In this document: piece after piece, positions 41,860-53,896 of the stretch
How the letters are laid out: each line of letters opens with the position of its first letter
How positions within the stretch are numbered: position 1 is the first letter of the stretch
NCBI GenBank assembly: GCA_903918315.1
Contig: CAIXEA010000042.1
Coordinates: forward strand, 1-64,000
Reading direction: 5' to 3'
From: an uncultured Acetobacteraceae bacterium
Lineage (GTDB): Bacteria; Pseudomonadota; Alphaproteobacteria; Acetobacterales; Acetobacteraceae
Length of the DNA: 64,000 nucleotides
Notes under the pieces: generated by a model
Told to the model about the DNA's origin: nothing
The model's input: the letters and a program-made list of their open reading frames with translations, nothing else
The model's database searches: none
Program-made: the position numbers and the translations under genes

Positions 41860-42806
41860 GGCGTGTCCTCCGGCCGATGCGCGGGCACGCCGATGCGCCG
41901 GATCTCCCATTGCAGGCTGACGCCGGTGGCCGCGAGGACCCGCCGCCGCACTTCCTCGCCCAAGGCCTCCAGGTCCGCCGCGGTCGCATCGCCGGTGTTG
42001 ATCATGAAATTGCAGTGCTTTTCCGACACCTGGGCGCCGCCCAGCCGCAGGCCCCGGCAGCCGGCCGCATCGATCAGCTCCCAGGCCTTGTGCACGCTGA
42101 AATGGGGTTGCGGATTGCGGAAGGTGGAGCCGCCGGTCCGTGAACGCACCGGCTGCGACCGCTCGCGGTCATCGCGGATATCGGCCATGCGCGCGGCGAT
42201 GACGGCGGTGGCGCCGCGCTGCGCCATCAGCCGCGCCCGCACCACGATGGCACCGACGGGCAGGCTGGCGTGGCGGTAGGTCATCGACAAATCGGCCGCC
42301 GACAGGCGCCGCTGCTCCCCGCTGCGGGTCACGATGTCGGCCCAGGCGAGAACCTGTGCCATTTCCCCGCCATAGGCGCCCGCGTTCATCGCGACCGCGC
42401 CACCGAGGGAGCCGGGGATGCCGCACAGAAACTCCAACCCGCCGAGCCCGGCGGCGGCGGCGTGTTCGGCGATGGTCATGTCGAGGGCGGCGGCCCCGGC
42501 GGTGATGCCATCGTCATGGGCTTCGATGGCTGAAAAGCCGCGCGCCAGCCGGATCGTCACGCCAGGCAGGCCGCCATCGCGGATAATAAGGTTCGAACAC
42601 GCCCCAATCACATGCACGGGGGTCGTATGCGGAAGATCGCGCAGAAAGGTGGCCAGATCGTTGGCGTCGGCCGGCCGCACCAGAGCCTCGGCATGGCCTC
42701 CCGCGCGGAACCAGGTGCCAGGTGCCAAGGGCGCGTCGAACTGCACCCGTCCCCGCGTTTTCGGGAGGCAATCGGCCAGATGCGCGATGGTGTCCGCGGC
42801 CATCAT
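41856..42806 (-). CDS. murB: UDP-N-acetylenolpyruvoylglucosamine reductase
   Basis: 316 residues. FAD-binding PCMH domain with [12 protein letters not shown] and [19 protein letters not shown], and the C-terminal catalytic region with TGGSTFRNP (Ser) and EKHCNFMIN. It reduces the enolpyruvyl group to give UDP-MurNAc. ATG 42806 overlaps the murC stop and begins [10 protein letters not shown]. Confidence 0.96.
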   Translation of the reverse strand: MMAADTIAHLADCLPKTRGRVQFDAPLAPGTWFRAGGHAEALVRPADANDLATFLRDLPHTTPVHVIGACSNLIIRDGGLPGVTIRLARGFSAIEAHDDGITAGAAALDMTIAEHAAAAGLGGLEFLCGIPGSLGGAVAMNAGAYGGEMAQVLAWADIVTRSGEQRRLSAADLSMTYRHASLPVGAIVVRARLMAQRGATAVIAARMADIRDDRERSQPVRSRTGGSTFRNPQPHFSVHKAWELIDAAGCRGLRLGGAQVSEKHCNFMINTGDATAADLEALGEEVRRRVLAATGVSLQWEIRRIGVPAHRPEDTP

Positions 42807-44239
42807 GGCGCGCCCCCGCGCCGCCCGCTCGCGGCTTGCAGCGCGGCCAGTTCGGCCGGCAAAGTCGCGGCCCATTGGGTGATGGAGCCGGCCCCGAGGC
42901 AGACGACGTAGTCGCCTGGCTTGGCGATCGCATGCACCATTTCCGCCAGGCGCGCCGGGGCCGGCAACGGCACCACGCGCCGATGACCGCGGGCGCGCAG
43001 CCCTTCCACCAGCGCATCGCGGTCGATGCCTGGGATCGGCGCCTCCCCCGCGGCATAGACTTCGGCGATGATCACGGTGCCGGCGTCGTTCATGCAGGTG
43101 CAGAAGTCGTTGAACAGGGATTCCAGGCGCGTGTAGCGATGTGGTTGCACGACCGCGATCACATCGCCGGTCACCGCCTGTCGCGCCGCTTTCAGGACCG
43201 CCGCGATTTCCACCGGATGGTGGCCATAATCGTCGATGACGGTGATGCCGCCGGTCTCCCCGGTTTTGGTGAAGCGGCGCTTGACGCCCTTGAAGCCCAG
43301 GAAGGCGGTGCGCAGGGTCTCATTGTCCATATCCAGCTCGACGCCGATGGCGATCGCCGCCAGTGCGTTCTGCACATTATGCGCCCCCAGCATGGGCAGC
43401 CTGAACGGGCCCAACTGCCGCTCCCGCCCGCGCTGGCGGTCGGTCACGATGACATGGAAGGTGGAGCCGAGCTTGTCGTGGATCACGCGCTCGGCGCGGA
43501 TGTCGGCCTGGGGAGAGAAACCGTAGGTGATGATCCGGTGATCCGACAAGCGCGGGATCATCTGCTGCACCGCCGGGTGGTCGATGCACAGCACCGCGAA
43601 GCCGTAGAACGGCACATGCCCGACGAACTGGTCGTAGCCCGCGATCATATTCTCGGCCGAACCCCAGTGATCGAGGTGTTCGGGGTCCATGTTGGTGACG
43701 ATGGCGATCACGGCCGGCAGCCGCAGGAAGCTGCCGTCGCTCTCATCGGCTTCCACCACCATCCAGTCGCCGGAGCCCAGCCGGGTGTTGGTGCCATAGG
43801 CGTTGATGATGCCGCCATTGATCACGGTCGGATCCAGCTTCGCGGCTTCCAGCACCGCGGCCACCAGGCTGGTGGTGGTCGTCTTGCCATGCGTGCCGCC
43901 AACGGCGATCGACCATTTCAGCCGCATCAGTTCGGCCAGCATCTCCGCGCGCCGCACCACCGGGATCAGCCGCGCGCGGGCGGCGGCGACTTCGGGGTTG
44001 TCGCGTTTGACGGCGGTGGACACGACAACCACCTGCGCGGTGCCGAGATTGTCCGCCTCATGGCCGATCATGACGGGGATGCCGGCTTCCCGCAGGCGCA
44101 ACACGTTGCTGGATTCGTTGATGTCGCTGCCTTGGACGCTGTAGCCAAGGTTGTGCAGCACCTCGGCGATTCCGGACATGCCGATGCCGCCGATCCCGAC
44201 GAAATGAATGGTGCCGATGGAGAGGGGGAGCGCTCTCAT
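42803..44239 (-). CDS. murC: UDP-N-acetylmuramate-L-alanine ligase
   Basis: 478 residues. The Rossmann-like N-terminus [17 protein letters not shown] site [10 protein letters not shown] and C-terminal domain ([15 protein letters not shown]) identify it. It adds L-Ala to UDP-MurNAc, the first Mur ligase step. It overlaps both murG and murB by four bases. Confidence 0.97.
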   Translation of the reverse strand: MRALPLSIGTIHFVGIGGIGMSGIAEVLHNLGYSVQGSDINESSNVLRLREAGIPVMIGHEADNLGTAQVVVVSTAVKRDNPEVAAARARLIPVVRRAEMLAELMRLKWSIAVGGTHGKTTTTSLVAAVLEAAKLDPTVINGGIINAYGTNTRLGSGDWMVVEADESDGSFLRLPAVIAIVTNMDPEHLDHWGSAENMIAGYDQFVGHVPFYGFAVLCIDHPAVQQMIPRLSDHRIITYGFSPQADIRAERVIHDKLGSTFHVIVTDRQRGRERQLGPFRLPMLGAHNVQNALAAIAIGVELDMDNETLRTAFLGFKGVKRRFTKTGETGGITVIDDYGHHPVEIAAVLKAARQAVTGDVIAVVQPHRYTRLESLFNDFCTCMNDAGTVIIAEVYAAGEAPIPGIDRDALVEGLRARGHRRVVPLPAPARLAEMVHAIAKPGDYVVCLGAGSITQWAATLPAELAALQAASGRRGGAP

Positions 44240-45378
44240 GAATGAACATCCTGCGGCATGAGGGCTTCGACCATATCCGCCAGCCGCGCGGTGGCGTTCG
44301 GCTGCGCCTGGGTGCGGGCGCCGACGGCGGCGGTGGCCAGTGCGGCGGGATCGATCAGCAGCGCGCCCAGCCGCGCCGCCAGGGCGCCGGGTGTGAAATC
44401 GGGCTGCGCCATGACCCAGGCCCCGCCGGCTTGCGCGAGCGCCCGGGCATTGGCCGACTGATGGTCATCGATCGCTCCCGGCAGCGGCACCAGAATGGAC
44501 GGCCGGCCCGCGACCGCGAGTTCGGCCACCGTGGAGGCCCCGGCCCGCGCGATCACCAGATGGGCGCCCAACAGCCGGGTCGCGACGTCATCGAAGAACG
44601 GGGCGAGTTCGGCGGCGATCCCGGCCGCGGCATAAGCCGCGCGGACCCGGTCCAAATCTTCCTGTCGGCATTGCTGTGTCACCGTGAGGCGCGCGCGGAT
44701 CGCGTCCGGCAGAGCAATCAGCGCGTCCGGGACGATGTCGCTGAACACCCGGGCCCCGAGCGAGCCGCCGAGGACCAGCAGGCGGATGCGCGCGGCCGGG
44801 CCGGTTTGCGGCGCGACATAGCCGGCCTCGGCCAGGGCTGCGATCGCCGGGCGGACCGGGTTGCCGACGACTTCGCTGCGGGCTTTTGCCGGCAAACGCT
44901 GGGTGGCCGCGAAATTAAGGGCCAGACGATCGGTTGGTCCGGTCAGGAAGCGGTTGGCCAGGAAGCGGTTGGCGCGGCCGAGGACCGCGTTCTGCTCATG
45001 CAGGATCACCGCCGGGCGGTGCCGCATCAGCCCGGCCGCGACCACCGGTGGCACGCAGGGATAGCCGCCGAAGCCCACGACCACGCCCGCGTCGATCGCT
45101 TTCAGGATGGATCGCGCCCGCTTGATCCCGGCCAGAAGCGCGGCGGCCGCTTTCGCGCCGCGCAGCAGCCCGCGCCCGGCGATCCCGGCGCCGGGCAGAA
45201 CATAGGCCTCCCGATTGGCGAAGACGGCGCTTTTCAGCCCGCCCGAGCGCGCATCGGTCATCAGCACGACCCGGTTGCCGCGCGCGATCAGCGCCGCAGC
45301 CAGGGCTTCGGCGGGGAAGAAGTGCCCACCCGTGCCACCGGCGGCGATGACGATGGGGCGCACGGCCGGGCCCCTCAC
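44236..45378 (-). CDS. murG: Lipid II synthase MurG
   Basis: 380 residues. The acceptor domain contains [13 protein letters not shown], the donor domain [23 protein letters not shown]; both are glycosyltransferase-B signatures of MurG. It transfers GlcNAc from UDP-GlcNAc to lipid I on the cytoplasmic face. It overlaps ftsW by four bases. Confidence 0.97.
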   Translation of the reverse strand: MRGPAVRPIVIAAGGTGGHFFPAEALAAALIARGNRVVLMTDARSGGLKSAVFANREAYVLPGAGIAGRGLLRGAKAAAALLAGIKRARSILKAIDAGVVVGFGGYPCVPPVVAAGLMRHRPAVILHEQNAVLGRANRFLANRFLTGPTDRLALNFAATQRLPAKARSEVVGNPVRPAIAALAEAGYVAPQTGPAARIRLLVLGGSLGARVFSDIVPDALIALPDAIRARLTVTQQCRQEDLDRVRAAYAAAGIAAELAPFFDDVATRLLGAHLVIARAGASTVAELAVAGRPSILVPLPGAIDDHQSANARALAQAGGAWVMAQPDFTPGALAARLGALLIDPAALATAAVGARTQAQPNATARLADMVEALMPQDVHS

Positions 45379-46493
45379 GACGCGTCGTCGCGGACGCGCC
45401 GCCGGGTCAGGCCCAGCAGCATGCCCATGCCAAGCGCCACCGCGATCGCCGACGAGCCGCCATAGGAAATGAACGGCAGCGTCATGCCCTTGGTCGGGAT
45501 TAACGCCATTGTCGAGCCCATGTTGACGAAGGCCTGAAGGCCAAATCCGGTCACGAGGCCGCTGCAGGCCAGCACGGTGAACGGGTCATGCTCTTTCAAC
45601 AGGCGCAGCAGCCCGCGCAGCACGATGAAGGCGAAGATCAGCAGGATAAAGAGGCAGATCAGCATGCCGAACTCCTCGCCCGTCACGGCGAAGACGAAGT
45701 CGGCATGGGCGTCGGGCAGTACGTCCTTGACATGGCCCTCCCCAGGGCCGCGGCCAAGCAGTCCGCCGCTGCCGAAGGCTTCCAGGGACTTGTCGACCTG
45801 ATAATGGTCGCCGGTGTGCTTCCAGAATTTGTCGAAGCGCTCATGCACATGCGGGAACATCACGTAGGCCACGCAGGCGCTGGCGCCGATGGCGCCGGCC
45901 CCGAACAGGATGAAGGCGATGTGCAGGCCGCCGATATAAAGCTGCGTGAGGAACACCAGGGTGACGACCGTGAGCATGCCGATATCCGGCTGCGACTTCA
46001 GCAGCATCACGATGAAGCCGAAAATCGCGAAGGCCGCGACATAGCCATGGTAGCGCCGGGTGCGACGGCTTTCCGCGATCAGCCATCCCGCCACCACCGC
46101 GAAGCAGGGTTTGAGGAATTCGCTCGGCTGAATGGTCATCCCGGGCAACGAAATCCACCGGCGCGCGCCCTTGATTTCAACCCCGATCACCATGGTCCCG
46201 ATGGTCATGAGCACCGCGACCGCGCAGCCCAGCACCGCAAGGCGCTTCACATTGCGCGGCGACAGCAGCGAAACCCCGGTCACGACGGCCCCGGCCAGCA
46301 ACAGAAAGGCGATCTGCTTGAAGATGAATACTTCGCGGGTGGTATGGATCCGCTCCGCCACAGCGGGGCTGGCGGCCTGCATCATGACGAAACCGATCAT
46401 GATGAGCAGTCCGACGGCGCCGAGCGTCCAACGGTCGACCGTCCACCACCACCGTCCCAGGAGCGAATTGTCAGCGCGCGAAAACGTGGCCAT
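45375..46493 (-). CDS. ftsW: SEDS glycosyltransferase FtsW
   Basis: 372 residues with about ten transmembrane helices. Includes ATG-proximal cytoplasmic tail WWTVDRWTLGAVG, and the C-terminal SEDS signature (NMGSTMALIPTKGMTLPFISYGGSS). FtsW polymerises lipid II into septal glycan with FtsI. It shares one base with the murD stop. Confidence 0.96.
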   Translation of the reverse strand: MATFSRADNSLLGRWWWTVDRWTLGAVGLLIMIGFVMMQAASPAVAERIHTTREVFIFKQIAFLLLAGAVVTGVSLLSPRNVKRLAVLGCAVAVLMTIGTMVIGVEIKGARRWISLPGMTIQPSEFLKPCFAVVAGWLIAESRRTRRYHGYVAAFAIFGFIVMLLKSQPDIGMLTVVTLVFLTQLYIGGLHIAFILFGAGAIGASACVAYVMFPHVHERFDKFWKHTGDHYQVDKSLEAFGSGGLLGRGPGEGHVKDVLPDAHADFVFAVTGEEFGMLICLFILLIFAFIVLRGLLRLLKEHDPFTVLACSGLVTGFGLQAFVNMGSTMALIPTKGMTLPFISYGGSSAIAVALGMGMLLGLTRRRVRDDAS

Positions 46494-47887
46494 CAGCGCC
46501 CCCCCTCGAGGCCGCGTACCAAAGCGGCGAAGCGATCGCCGCGCTGGTCATATCCGGTGAACTGGTCCCAACTGGCGCAGGCCGGTGAGAGCAGCACCAC
46601 CTGGCCCCCCGTGGCGCGGGCGGCGGCGGCGGCCAGCGGTACCGCCGCCTCCAGCGTCTCCGCCTCCACATAATCCACACCATGCACCGCCAGGGTCGCC
46701 GCCAGGATCGGCGTGTCGCGCCCGATCAGGAAGGCGCGGGCAATGCGGGGAAACAGCGGAACCAACGGCTCGATCCCGTCTTCCTTGGCCATGCCGCCGG
46801 CGATCCAGATCACCCTGTCGTAACAGATCAGGGCGCGCTGGGCGGCGTCGGCGTTGGTCGCCTTGCTGTCGTTGATGAAAGCGATGCCATCCACCGTGCC
46901 CACCAACTGCTGGCGGTGCGGCAGGCCGGGATAGCTGCGCATGCCCTGCGCGACCGTGGCGCGATCCAGCCCCAGATACAGCGCCATCGCCGCTACCGCC
47001 GCGGCATTCTGCGCATTGTGGGACCCAGGCAGCGTCGGCGCCTCGGCCATCGGCAGGATCACGCCCTGGGCGTCACGCAGCAGGCCGCGTTCGCACCAGA
47101 CATCTGCGGTGGCCTCCCCCGATACCCAGGCCACCCGCGCCGGCTGGGCGCGCAGCCAGGCGGCCATGTCGCGCGACATCGGGTCATCCATCCCCACGAC
47201 AGCCAGATCCCCCGCGCGCTGACGGTCGAACACCGCGCGCTTGGCCATGGCATAGCCCGCCATGTCGCCATGGCGGTCCAGATGATCGACGCTGAGATTG
47301 AGCATTGCCGCCGCATCGAAGCGGAGTGTGGCGAGTCGCTCCAACATATAGGACGACATTTCCAGCACGTACACGCCATTGTCCGGGAGGAGCGGCAGCG
47401 ACAAGGCGGCCGGCCCGAGATTGGCACCGGCCTCGGCCGGCACATCGGCGCACCGCAGGACATGCGCCAGCAGCGCCGTCGTGGTGGATTTGCCATTGGT
47501 GCCGGTGATGCCAACGAACCGCGCGCGGGACCCGGACTGGCGGACCGCGCGATACAGAAGCTCCGCGTCCGACAGGATCGCGATCCCGGCCTCCCGCGCC
47601 CAGACCGCGATCGGGTGGGGCTGGGGCAGCCTGTGCGGGATCCCCGGGGACAGCACGATGGCGTCGAAATCCCCGCCGGCCGCCCGCGGGTCCTGAACAA
47701 TCAGCCCCGGCGGTGGGGCGCTCAGGGCCGCCCGGGCGGGCGCATTGTCATCCCAGGCAACCACCGCCGCGCCCATGCCCGCCAAAGCCAGGGCGGCCGG
47801 CAGCCCGTTCTTCCCCAGCCCCACGACCGCGAAGCGCTGCCCGGCGAACAAGGACGGGGCAAATGAGGAAGAGGCGAAACCGGTCAT
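46493..47887 (-). CDS. murD: UDP-N-acetylmuramoyl-L-alanine-D-glutamate ligase
   Basis: 464 residues. ATP site [15 protein letters not shown], Mur ligase central domain ([14 protein letters not shown]) and C-terminal region ([10 protein letters not shown]) are present. It adds D-Glu to UDP-MurNAc-L-Ala. It overlaps mraY by four bases. Confidence 0.96.
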   Translation of the reverse strand: MTGFASSSFAPSLFAGQRFAVVGLGKNGLPAALALAGMGAAVVAWDDNAPARAALSAPPPGLIVQDPRAAGGDFDAIVLSPGIPHRLPQPHPIAVWAREAGIAILSDAELLYRAVRQSGSRARFVGITGTNGKSTTTALLAHVLRCADVPAEAGANLGPAALSLPLLPDNGVYVLEMSSYMLERLATLRFDAAAMLNLSVDHLDRHGDMAGYAMAKRAVFDRQRAGDLAVVGMDDPMSRDMAAWLRAQPARVAWVSGEATADVWCERGLLRDAQGVILPMAEAPTLPGSHNAQNAAAVAAMALYLGLDRATVAQGMRSYPGLPHRQQLVGTVDGIAFINDSKATNADAAQRALICYDRVIWIAGGMAKEDGIEPLVPLFPRIARAFLIGRDTPILAATLAVHGVDYVEAETLEAAVPLAAAAARATGGQVVLLSPACASWDQFTGYDQRGDRFAALVRGLEGGR

Positions 47888-48972
47888 CGGATTTTCAACG
47901 TCGCAAGGCCGACGAGGGCCAGAATCATGGAGATGATCCAGAATCGGATCACGATGGTCGGTTCGGCCCAGCCCTTCTTCTCAAAATGGTGGTGCAGTGG
48001 CGCCATCAGGAAGACGCGGGTGCCGGTGCGCTTGAACCAGAACACCTGAATGATGACGGATACGGTCTCCACCACGAACAGCCCGCCGGCGATCATGAGC
48101 ACGATCTCGTGCTTGGTCGCGACCGCCACCGCGCCCAATGCCCCGCCGATGGCGAGGCTGCCGATATCGCCCATGAACACCGCCGCGGGCGGGGCGTTGA
48201 ACCACAGGAAGCCCATGCCGGCCCCGATCAGGGCAGAGCAGAAGACCGCCAGCTCGCCGGCGCCGACGACAGGATTGAGTTGCAGGTAGTCGGCGAAAAT
48301 GCGGTTACCCACGAGATAGGCGATCAACGAGAACACACCGGCGCAGATGATCGTCGGCACGATCGCGAGCCCATCCAGCCCATCGGTCAGGTTGACGGCA
48401 TTGGATGCCCCCATCATCACCAGCATGCCAAAGACCGGGAAGAACCAGCCAAGCTGAAGCGCGAATTCCTTGAACACCGGGAAGGTCAGCGCCATGCCCA
48501 GCGGGCCCCGCGCCAGGCTGGTGATCCAGATCGCGGCGATCAGGCCAATCCCGGCCTGGACGAGCAGCTTCACCCGGCCGGACACGCCTTTGGTGTTGCG
48601 CTTGGTGACCTTGAGATAATCGTCCCAAAAGCCCAGCGCGCCATAACCCAGCGTCACGAACAGCGTGGCCCAGACGTAGCCGTTGCGCAGGTCCACCCAC
48701 AGCAGGGTCGAAATGGTCAGTGCGAACAGGATCAGCAGGCCGCCCATGGTGGGCGTGCCCTTTTTTTCGATCAGATGGCGCTCCGGCCCGTCCGCCCGGA
48801 TGGGCTGCCCCTGGCCTTGCACCGATTTCAGCCAGCGGATCACCATTGGCCCCAGCAGGAAGCTGACGATCAGCGCCGTCAGGCACGCCGCGCCGGATCG
48901 AAACGTGATGTAGCGCACCAGGTTGAACAGGATGAACTGGTCTGCCAGCGGGCGCAGAATATTATAGAGCAT
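47884..48972 (-). CDS. mraY: Phospho-MurNAc-pentapeptide translocase
   Basis: 362 residues, ten membrane helices. Conserved active-site segments include the GTPTMGG loop, [13 protein letters not shown] and the [10 protein letters not shown]-containing HHH motif. It links phospho-MurNAc-pentapeptide to undecaprenyl phosphate to form lipid I. It overlaps murF by eleven bases. Confidence 0.97.
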   Translation of the reverse strand: MLYNILRPLADQFILFNLVRYITFRSGAACLTALIVSFLLGPMVIRWLKSVQGQGQPIRADGPERHLIEKKGTPTMGGLLILFALTISTLLWVDLRNGYVWATLFVTLGYGALGFWDDYLKVTKRNTKGVSGRVKLLVQAGIGLIAAIWITSLARGPLGMALTFPVFKEFALQLGWFFPVFGMLVMMGASNAVNLTDGLDGLAIVPTIICAGVFSLIAYLVGNRIFADYLQLNPVVGAGELAVFCSALIGAGMGFLWFNAPPAAVFMGDIGSLAIGGALGAVAVATKHEIVLMIAGGLFVVETVSVIIQVFWFKRTGTRVFLMAPLHHHFEKKGWAEPTIVIRFWIISMILALVGLATLKIR

Positions 48973-50353
48973 CGGCTGCCCCCTTCACGGTCGATGTCAG
49001 GGAGTCGAGCGCGTCGACCACGCGCTTCATCCGGCTGCCAAGGCTTCCCTTCACCAGGATCGCGTCGCCGGCGGCCACGGCCGCCGCGGCCAACGGCGCC
49101 AGCTGGCTTGAATCAGGGACATGCGCGCCCCGCAGCGCCGGCGGCACGGCCTGATACAGGTAGGTCATCAGCGGGCCGCAGCAATACAGCACATCCGCCG
49201 ATGCCGCGACCGCCTCCGCCAGATCGGCGTGCTCCGACGGGCCGGCATCGCCGAGTTCCAGCATATCGCCCAGGATCGCCACCCGGCGGCGGCCCGGCTG
49301 CAGCCGCAGCACGTCCAGCGCAGCGCGCATGGACGCCCCGTTGCCGTTGTAACTTTCATCCAGCAGCAGCGCGGTGCCGCCCGGCAGGGCCAGCTTGCGC
49401 CGCGCGCCGCGGCCGCTGACGGGAACGAAGGCCTCCAGCGCCTGCGCGGCGCGGGCGGGGTTCAGACCCAGAGCATGCACCGCGGTCAACGCCGCCAGGG
49501 CGTTCAGGGCCATATGGTGGCCGGGCGCGTTCAGCCGGAAGCGAATCTCCCGCCCCGCGACTTCGGCCAGGATGACCGACCCGTCGGCGTCCGGCTCCCA
49601 TGCCATCAGCCGGCTGGTCCCGCCCTGGGCGGTTCCAAAGGTCATCACCGTTTTGCCGCAGGCAGCAGCCCGCAGGCGCGGAAACTGCGCGCTGTCGAGG
49701 GGGAGAACCGCGGTGCCGCCGGGTTCGAGGCCGGACATGATCGAGGCCTTCTCGTCAGCGATCGCCTCGATCGAACCGAGATGGCCGATATGCGCCTTTT
49801 CAACGGTGGTAATGACCGCGACATGCGGGCGCGCCAAAGCAGCGAGCGGGGCGATCTCCCCGGCATGGTTCATGCCGATTTCCACGACGCCATACGCGGT
49901 ATCCCGCGGCATCCGCGCGAGGGTCAGCGGCAGGCCCCAATGGTTGTTGTAGGATGCTTCCGCGGCATGCGTCGTGCCGAACGCCGACAGGGCGATGCGC
50001 AGCATCTCCTTGGTGGTCGTTTTGCCGACACTGCCGGTGATCGCGATCACATGGGCGCCCGCCCGGAACCGGGCGAAGGCGCCGAGCCGGGCGAGCCCGG
50101 CGAGCGTGTCATCGACCAGGAGCAGGCTGTCCGCACCGGGCACCGCCTGATGAACCATCGCGCCGGCCGCGCCGTTCGCCAGCGCATCGGTGACGAAGGC
50201 GTGTCCGTCGCGCCCCTCGCCGAGCAATGCGATGAACAGATCGCCCGGGCGCAGCGTGCGGGTATCGATCGACACGCCGGTGGCCGCGAAGGGTCGAACC
50301 ATCGTGCCGCCGGTCGCTTCCAGCAGGTCCTCGGCGGTCCAGAGGGCGGTCAT
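48962..50353 (-). CDS. murF: UDP-MurNAc-tripeptide D-alanyl-D-alanine ligase
   Basis: 463 residues. ATP site [15 protein letters not shown], central domain ([24 protein letters not shown]) and C-terminal domain ([18 protein letters not shown]). It adds D-Ala-D-Ala to complete the pentapeptide. It overlaps murE by four bases. Confidence 0.96.
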   Translation of the reverse strand: MTALWTAEDLLEATGGTMVRPFAATGVSIDTRTLRPGDLFIALLGEGRDGHAFVTDALANGAAGAMVHQAVPGADSLLLVDDTLAGLARLGAFARFRAGAHVIAITGSVGKTTTKEMLRIALSAFGTTHAAEASYNNHWGLPLTLARMPRDTAYGVVEIGMNHAGEIAPLAALARPHVAVITTVEKAHIGHLGSIEAIADEKASIMSGLEPGGTAVLPLDSAQFPRLRAAACGKTVMTFGTAQGGTSRLMAWEPDADGSVILAEVAGREIRFRLNAPGHHMALNALAALTAVHALGLNPARAAQALEAFVPVSGRGARRKLALPGGTALLLDESYNGNGASMRAALDVLRLQPGRRRVAILGDMLELGDAGPSEHADLAEAVAASADVLYCCGPLMTYLYQAVPPALRGAHVPDSSQLAPLAAAAVAAGDAILVKGSLGSRMKRVVDALDSLTSTVKGAADAL

Positions 50354-51855
50354 GCGAGCCCCGCCAGTGCGCGAATAACGCGCACGTCATCGAAGGGGAT
50401 GACGGTCGAACCGATGGTTTGTCCCTGCTCGTGCCCTTTCCCCGCGACCGCCAGCACATCGCCGGGGCGCAGCAGGGTCAAAGCGGCCTCGATCGCCTGG
50501 GCCCGGTCGCCGATATCGTGCGCGGCCGGGCAGGCGTCCAGGATGGCGGCGCGGATGGTGGCGGGATCCTCATTGCGGGGATTGTCGTCGGTGACGATCG
50601 CGATATCGGCCAGGCGCGCGGCGGCCGCGCCCATCAGCGGGCGTTTGCCCCGGTCGCGGTCCCCCCCGGCCCCGAAGACCACGATCAGCCGGCCGGCCGT
50701 GTGGGGCCGCAGGGCGGTCAGCAGCCGCTCCAAGGCGTCGGGAGTATGCGCGTAATCGACATAGGCGGCCGCGCCGTTGGGTAGCGTCGCCGCCAGCTCC
50801 ATCCGGCCGCGCACGCCCACCAGTTTGGGGAGCAGGTCCAACGCATCGGCGGTGCCCAGCAAGGCCGCCAGAGCGCCGGCCAGCATGGCATTGTCAGCCT
50901 GAAACCGGCCCGGCAGGGGCACGTGCACGGTCCGTACGGCGGCCTCGGCTTCGATGGTCAGATCCTGCCCATCCGGGCGCGGCACGGCACGCAGCAGCCG
51001 CCAGTATTCCCCGCCTTCACCAACGGTTCGCAGTGTCAGCCGCCGGCGGGCCGCGATAGTGCGCAGCGCGGTCAGCGTTTCGGTGTCCATGTCGGCATGC
51101 GCGACGGCCGGGGCGTCGGCTGCCAGCAAGGACTCGAACAGCCGCAGCTTGGCGGCCCGATAGGCGACCAGCGTCCCGTGGTAATCCAGATGATCGCGGG
51201 TGAGGTTGGTGAACCCCGCACCGGCGAGGCGAACCCCGTCCAGCCGAAACTGGTCCAGCCCATGCGATGACGCTTCCAAAGCGGCGTGCTGGATGCCGGC
51301 CCGCGCCAGCCCGGCCAGTGTTTCCGCCAGACTGATGGGATCCGGCGTGGTCAGCCCCGGTCCGGGTGCGAAACCCGGTGCGATCAGGCCGAGCGTGCCC
51401 AGGCTCGCGGCTTTCAGGCCGGACAAAGCCCAGATTTGGCGGAGGAAATCGGCGGAACTGGTCTTGCCGTTGGTGCCGGTGATGGCGACCACGGTGTCTG
51501 GCTGACCGCCGGCGAGTTCGGCGGCGACCCGGGCCAGGACCTGGCGTGGTTCGTCGTCGAGTAGCAGGGGCCGTACCGGCACGCCCTCCGGCCAGGCGGT
51601 GCCCGATGGCGCCAGAATGGCCACCGCGCCGCGCCGCACCGCCTCACCGATATAAGCGCGTCCATCCACGCTCACGCCTGGCAGGGCCGCGAACAGGTCG
51701 CCCGGCACCACCTGCCGGCTGTCAGCGGTCACGCCGGCGATCTCCAGCGCGGCCATGGTCCCGGGGACCAGCGTGGCGGGGGAACCGGGGAGAGCGGCCA
51801 GACGCTCCATGATATCAGCGAGCCGCAAGGGGGGCAGCCGTGCGGTTACCCGCAA
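50350..51855 (-). CDS. murE: UDP-MurNAc-L-Ala-D-Glu-meso-DAP ligase
   Basis: 501 residues. ATP site AITGTNGKTSSADFL and DNPRNEDP, the motif that selects meso-diaminopimelate over lysine, so this organism has mDAP-type peptidoglycan. The chosen start overlaps the ftsI end by 41 bases; a later ATG at 51810 would leave a 4-base gap but loses the conserved LRLADIM lead. Confidence 0.95.
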   Translation of the reverse strand: MRVTARLPPLRLADIMERLAALPGSPATLVPGTMAALEIAGVTADSRQVVPGDLFAALPGVSVDGRAYIGEAVRRGAVAILAPSGTAWPEGVPVRPLLLDDEPRQVLARVAAELAGGQPDTVVAITGTNGKTSSADFLRQIWALSGLKAASLGTLGLIAPGFAPGPGLTTPDPISLAETLAGLARAGIQHAALEASSHGLDQFRLDGVRLAGAGFTNLTRDHLDYHGTLVAYRAAKLRLFESLLAADAPAVAHADMDTETLTALRTIAARRRLTLRTVGEGGEYWRLLRAVPRPDGQDLTIEAEAAVRTVHVPLPGRFQADNAMLAGALAALLGTADALDLLPKLVGVRGRMELAATLPNGAAAYVDYAHTPDALERLLTALRPHTAGRLIVVFGAGGDRDRGKRPLMGAAAARLADIAIVTDDNPRNEDPATIRAAILDACPAAHDIGDRAQAIEAALTLLRPGDVLAVAGKGHEQGQTIGSTVIPFDDVRVIRALAGLA

Positions 51856-53887
51856 CGGGGGCGGCCGGACGTGTGGATACTGGTGAGGCCGCGGCCGGAA
51901 GGCTCGCGCGGCGATTGGGGTCCGCCTGCGTGGGGCGCCCCTGCGCGGCGGGCAGCGGCGTTGGCGCCACCGTCAGGCCGGATTTGTTCGGCGTGGCGGG
52001 TGGCTTCGCCTGCGCTTCCGCGGTCTGCGGCCCGCGCAGGGCCGCGCCCGACGGCCGACCGGGTTGCAGCGGAATGGCAAGGGCCTGATTGATCATCGGG
52101 GCGTCCTGCACGTCCGGCAGCATCCCCAGAATGGGCCCGATCCGGGCAATGACCTTGCCAGCCGCCGGCGCCGCGACCCAGCCCGCGGTGGCATAGCCGT
52201 AGGTGGCTTTGTTGCCGTGCGGCTCATCGAGCATCATGTAGACCGCGTAGCGGGGCGCGTTCATCGGGAAGACGCACATGAAGGCGGCGACGTTGGCGTG
52301 CTTCTTGTAGCCGCCATGCGCCTGCACCTTCTCCGCGGTGCCGGTCTTGCCGCCGGGATAATAGCCCGGCACCTCGGCCGTCTTGCCAAACCCGTCGGTG
52401 ACCACCAGACGCATCAGCTTACGCATCAGATCCGAGGTGGATTGCTGCATCACGCGCGTGCCTTCCGGCTTTTCGCCCGGTGGGATCGCCAGGATGGTCG
52501 GGCGCATCAGCACGCCGCCATTGGCGATCGCGGCGGTGCCGCGCACCACATGCAGCGGGGTGACCGAAATACCGTGGCCGAAGCCCACGGTCATCGTCAC
52601 GATTTCCTTCCAGGCCTGCGGCTGCTGAATGATGGGCATGCCGGCTTCCGGCAGCTCGATGCCAGAACGCCCGAACATGCCCATGTTGTTGAGCCATGTG
52701 CGTTGACGCTCACTGCCGACGATCCGGGCGATGTTCGCCGCGCCAAGATTGGACGAATAGGCCAGCACCTCCGGCAGATAGAGCCAGCGGTGCTTGCCTT
52801 CGAAGTCGGAAATGGTGAAGCGGCCGATGCTGATCGGATGGGATGCGTCGAATTCATCCCATATGTGTACCAACCCGGCATCGAGCGCCATCGACGCGGT
52901 TTGCAGCTTGAAGGTCGAACCGGGCTCGTAGCGTTCCTTGATGCCGCGGTTGCGCTTTTCGTCCTCGGTGGCGGAGCGGTAATTGTTCGCATCGTAATCG
53001 GGCAGGCTGACCATGGCCAACACCTCTCCGGTGTTGACATCCATGACGATGCCCGCGGCGCCGATGGCCTCGAACGTGCCCATCGCCTTCAGCAGTTCAT
53101 CGCGCACCACGGCCTGCACATCGACATCCAGCGACAGGCGCAGCGGGGTCGGATCTTCGCGCAGCCGCTTGTCGAACGCGCGCTCGACCCCCGCGACGCC
53201 TTCTTCGTCCACATCGACCCCGCCGAGGACCTGTGCCGCGGCCCGGCCCATCGGGTAACGCCGGCGCATGGTCGCGCGGAAATCGATGCCGGGCAGCCCG
53301 AGGTCGTTGATCGCCTGTTCTTCGTCCGGGGTAATCTGGCGCTCCAGATAGACGAATTTCTTCTTTTCCTCCGAAAGCCGGGCGATCGCGCGGTCTTCAT
53401 TCAGGCGGGGCAGCACCTGCTTCAGCTTATGGGCGGCATCGACCGGGTCGATGATCTGCCGCGGATCCGCGAACACCGACACGGTCTGTTCCGAGAAGGC
53501 GATCTGGCGGTTGCGCCGATCGAGGATGGTGGCGCGCTGACCGGGGATCGCGAGCGCGGCCTGCTTCGGCGCCGCGGCGGCGATAATCTCCGCGATCGGC
53601 TTCTCCGTGTGGTGCGGCATCACCGGGGAAACGATCGAAATAAAGGTCAGTTTGCCGATGAGGGCCAGAAACAAGCTCGCGAAGCCGGCCGAGGCGAGCA
53701 CCAGCCGACCGCGTGTACGCTCCAGATCCCGGCGGCGCTCCAGATCGGGGGCGGTGACCTTGTAGCTGTCCATCAAGGGCACGGCGTCTGACTTCGCCGC
53801 CCCGCGCCGGCGGGTGAGGCGGCCGAACCCGCTTGTGTTCAGCGGGGGCGAATCAGGGGATGGCGGGGCGCCGTTGGGGTCGGTCAT
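51815..53887 (-). CDS. ftsI: Septal peptidoglycan transpeptidase FtsI (PBP3)
   Basis: 690 residues. One membrane helix (about 62-82), a dimerisation/linker domain, and the transpeptidase domain with active-site STFK at about residue 324, YSSN and KTGTAEK. A Pro/Ala-rich tail of ~90 residues (about 600-690) extends past the family's usual end. It cross-links septal peptidoglycan made by FtsW. It follows ftsL with nine bases between. Confidence 0.95.
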   Translation of the reverse strand: MTDPNGAPPSPDSPPLNTSGFGRLTRRRGAAKSDAVPLMDSYKVTAPDLERRRDLERTRGRLVLASAGFASLFLALIGKLTFISIVSPVMPHHTEKPIAEIIAAAAPKQAALAIPGQRATILDRRNRQIAFSEQTVSVFADPRQIIDPVDAAHKLKQVLPRLNEDRAIARLSEEKKKFVYLERQITPDEEQAINDLGLPGIDFRATMRRRYPMGRAAAQVLGGVDVDEEGVAGVERAFDKRLREDPTPLRLSLDVDVQAVVRDELLKAMGTFEAIGAAGIVMDVNTGEVLAMVSLPDYDANNYRSATEDEKRNRGIKERYEPGSTFKLQTASMALDAGLVHIWDEFDASHPISIGRFTISDFEGKHRWLYLPEVLAYSSNLGAANIARIVGSERQRTWLNNMGMFGRSGIELPEAGMPIIQQPQAWKEIVTMTVGFGHGISVTPLHVVRGTAAIANGGVLMRPTILAIPPGEKPEGTRVMQQSTSDLMRKLMRLVVTDGFGKTAEVPGYYPGGKTGTAEKVQAHGGYKKHANVAAFMCVFPMNAPRYAVYMMLDEPHGNKATYGYATAGWVAAPAAGKVIARIGPILGMLPDVQDAPMINQALAIPLQPGRPSGAALRGPQTAEAQAKPPATPNKSGLTVAPTPLPAAQGRPTQADPNRRASLPAAASPVSTRPAAPVAGNRTAAPLAAR

Positions 53888-53896
53888 GTCCGGGCC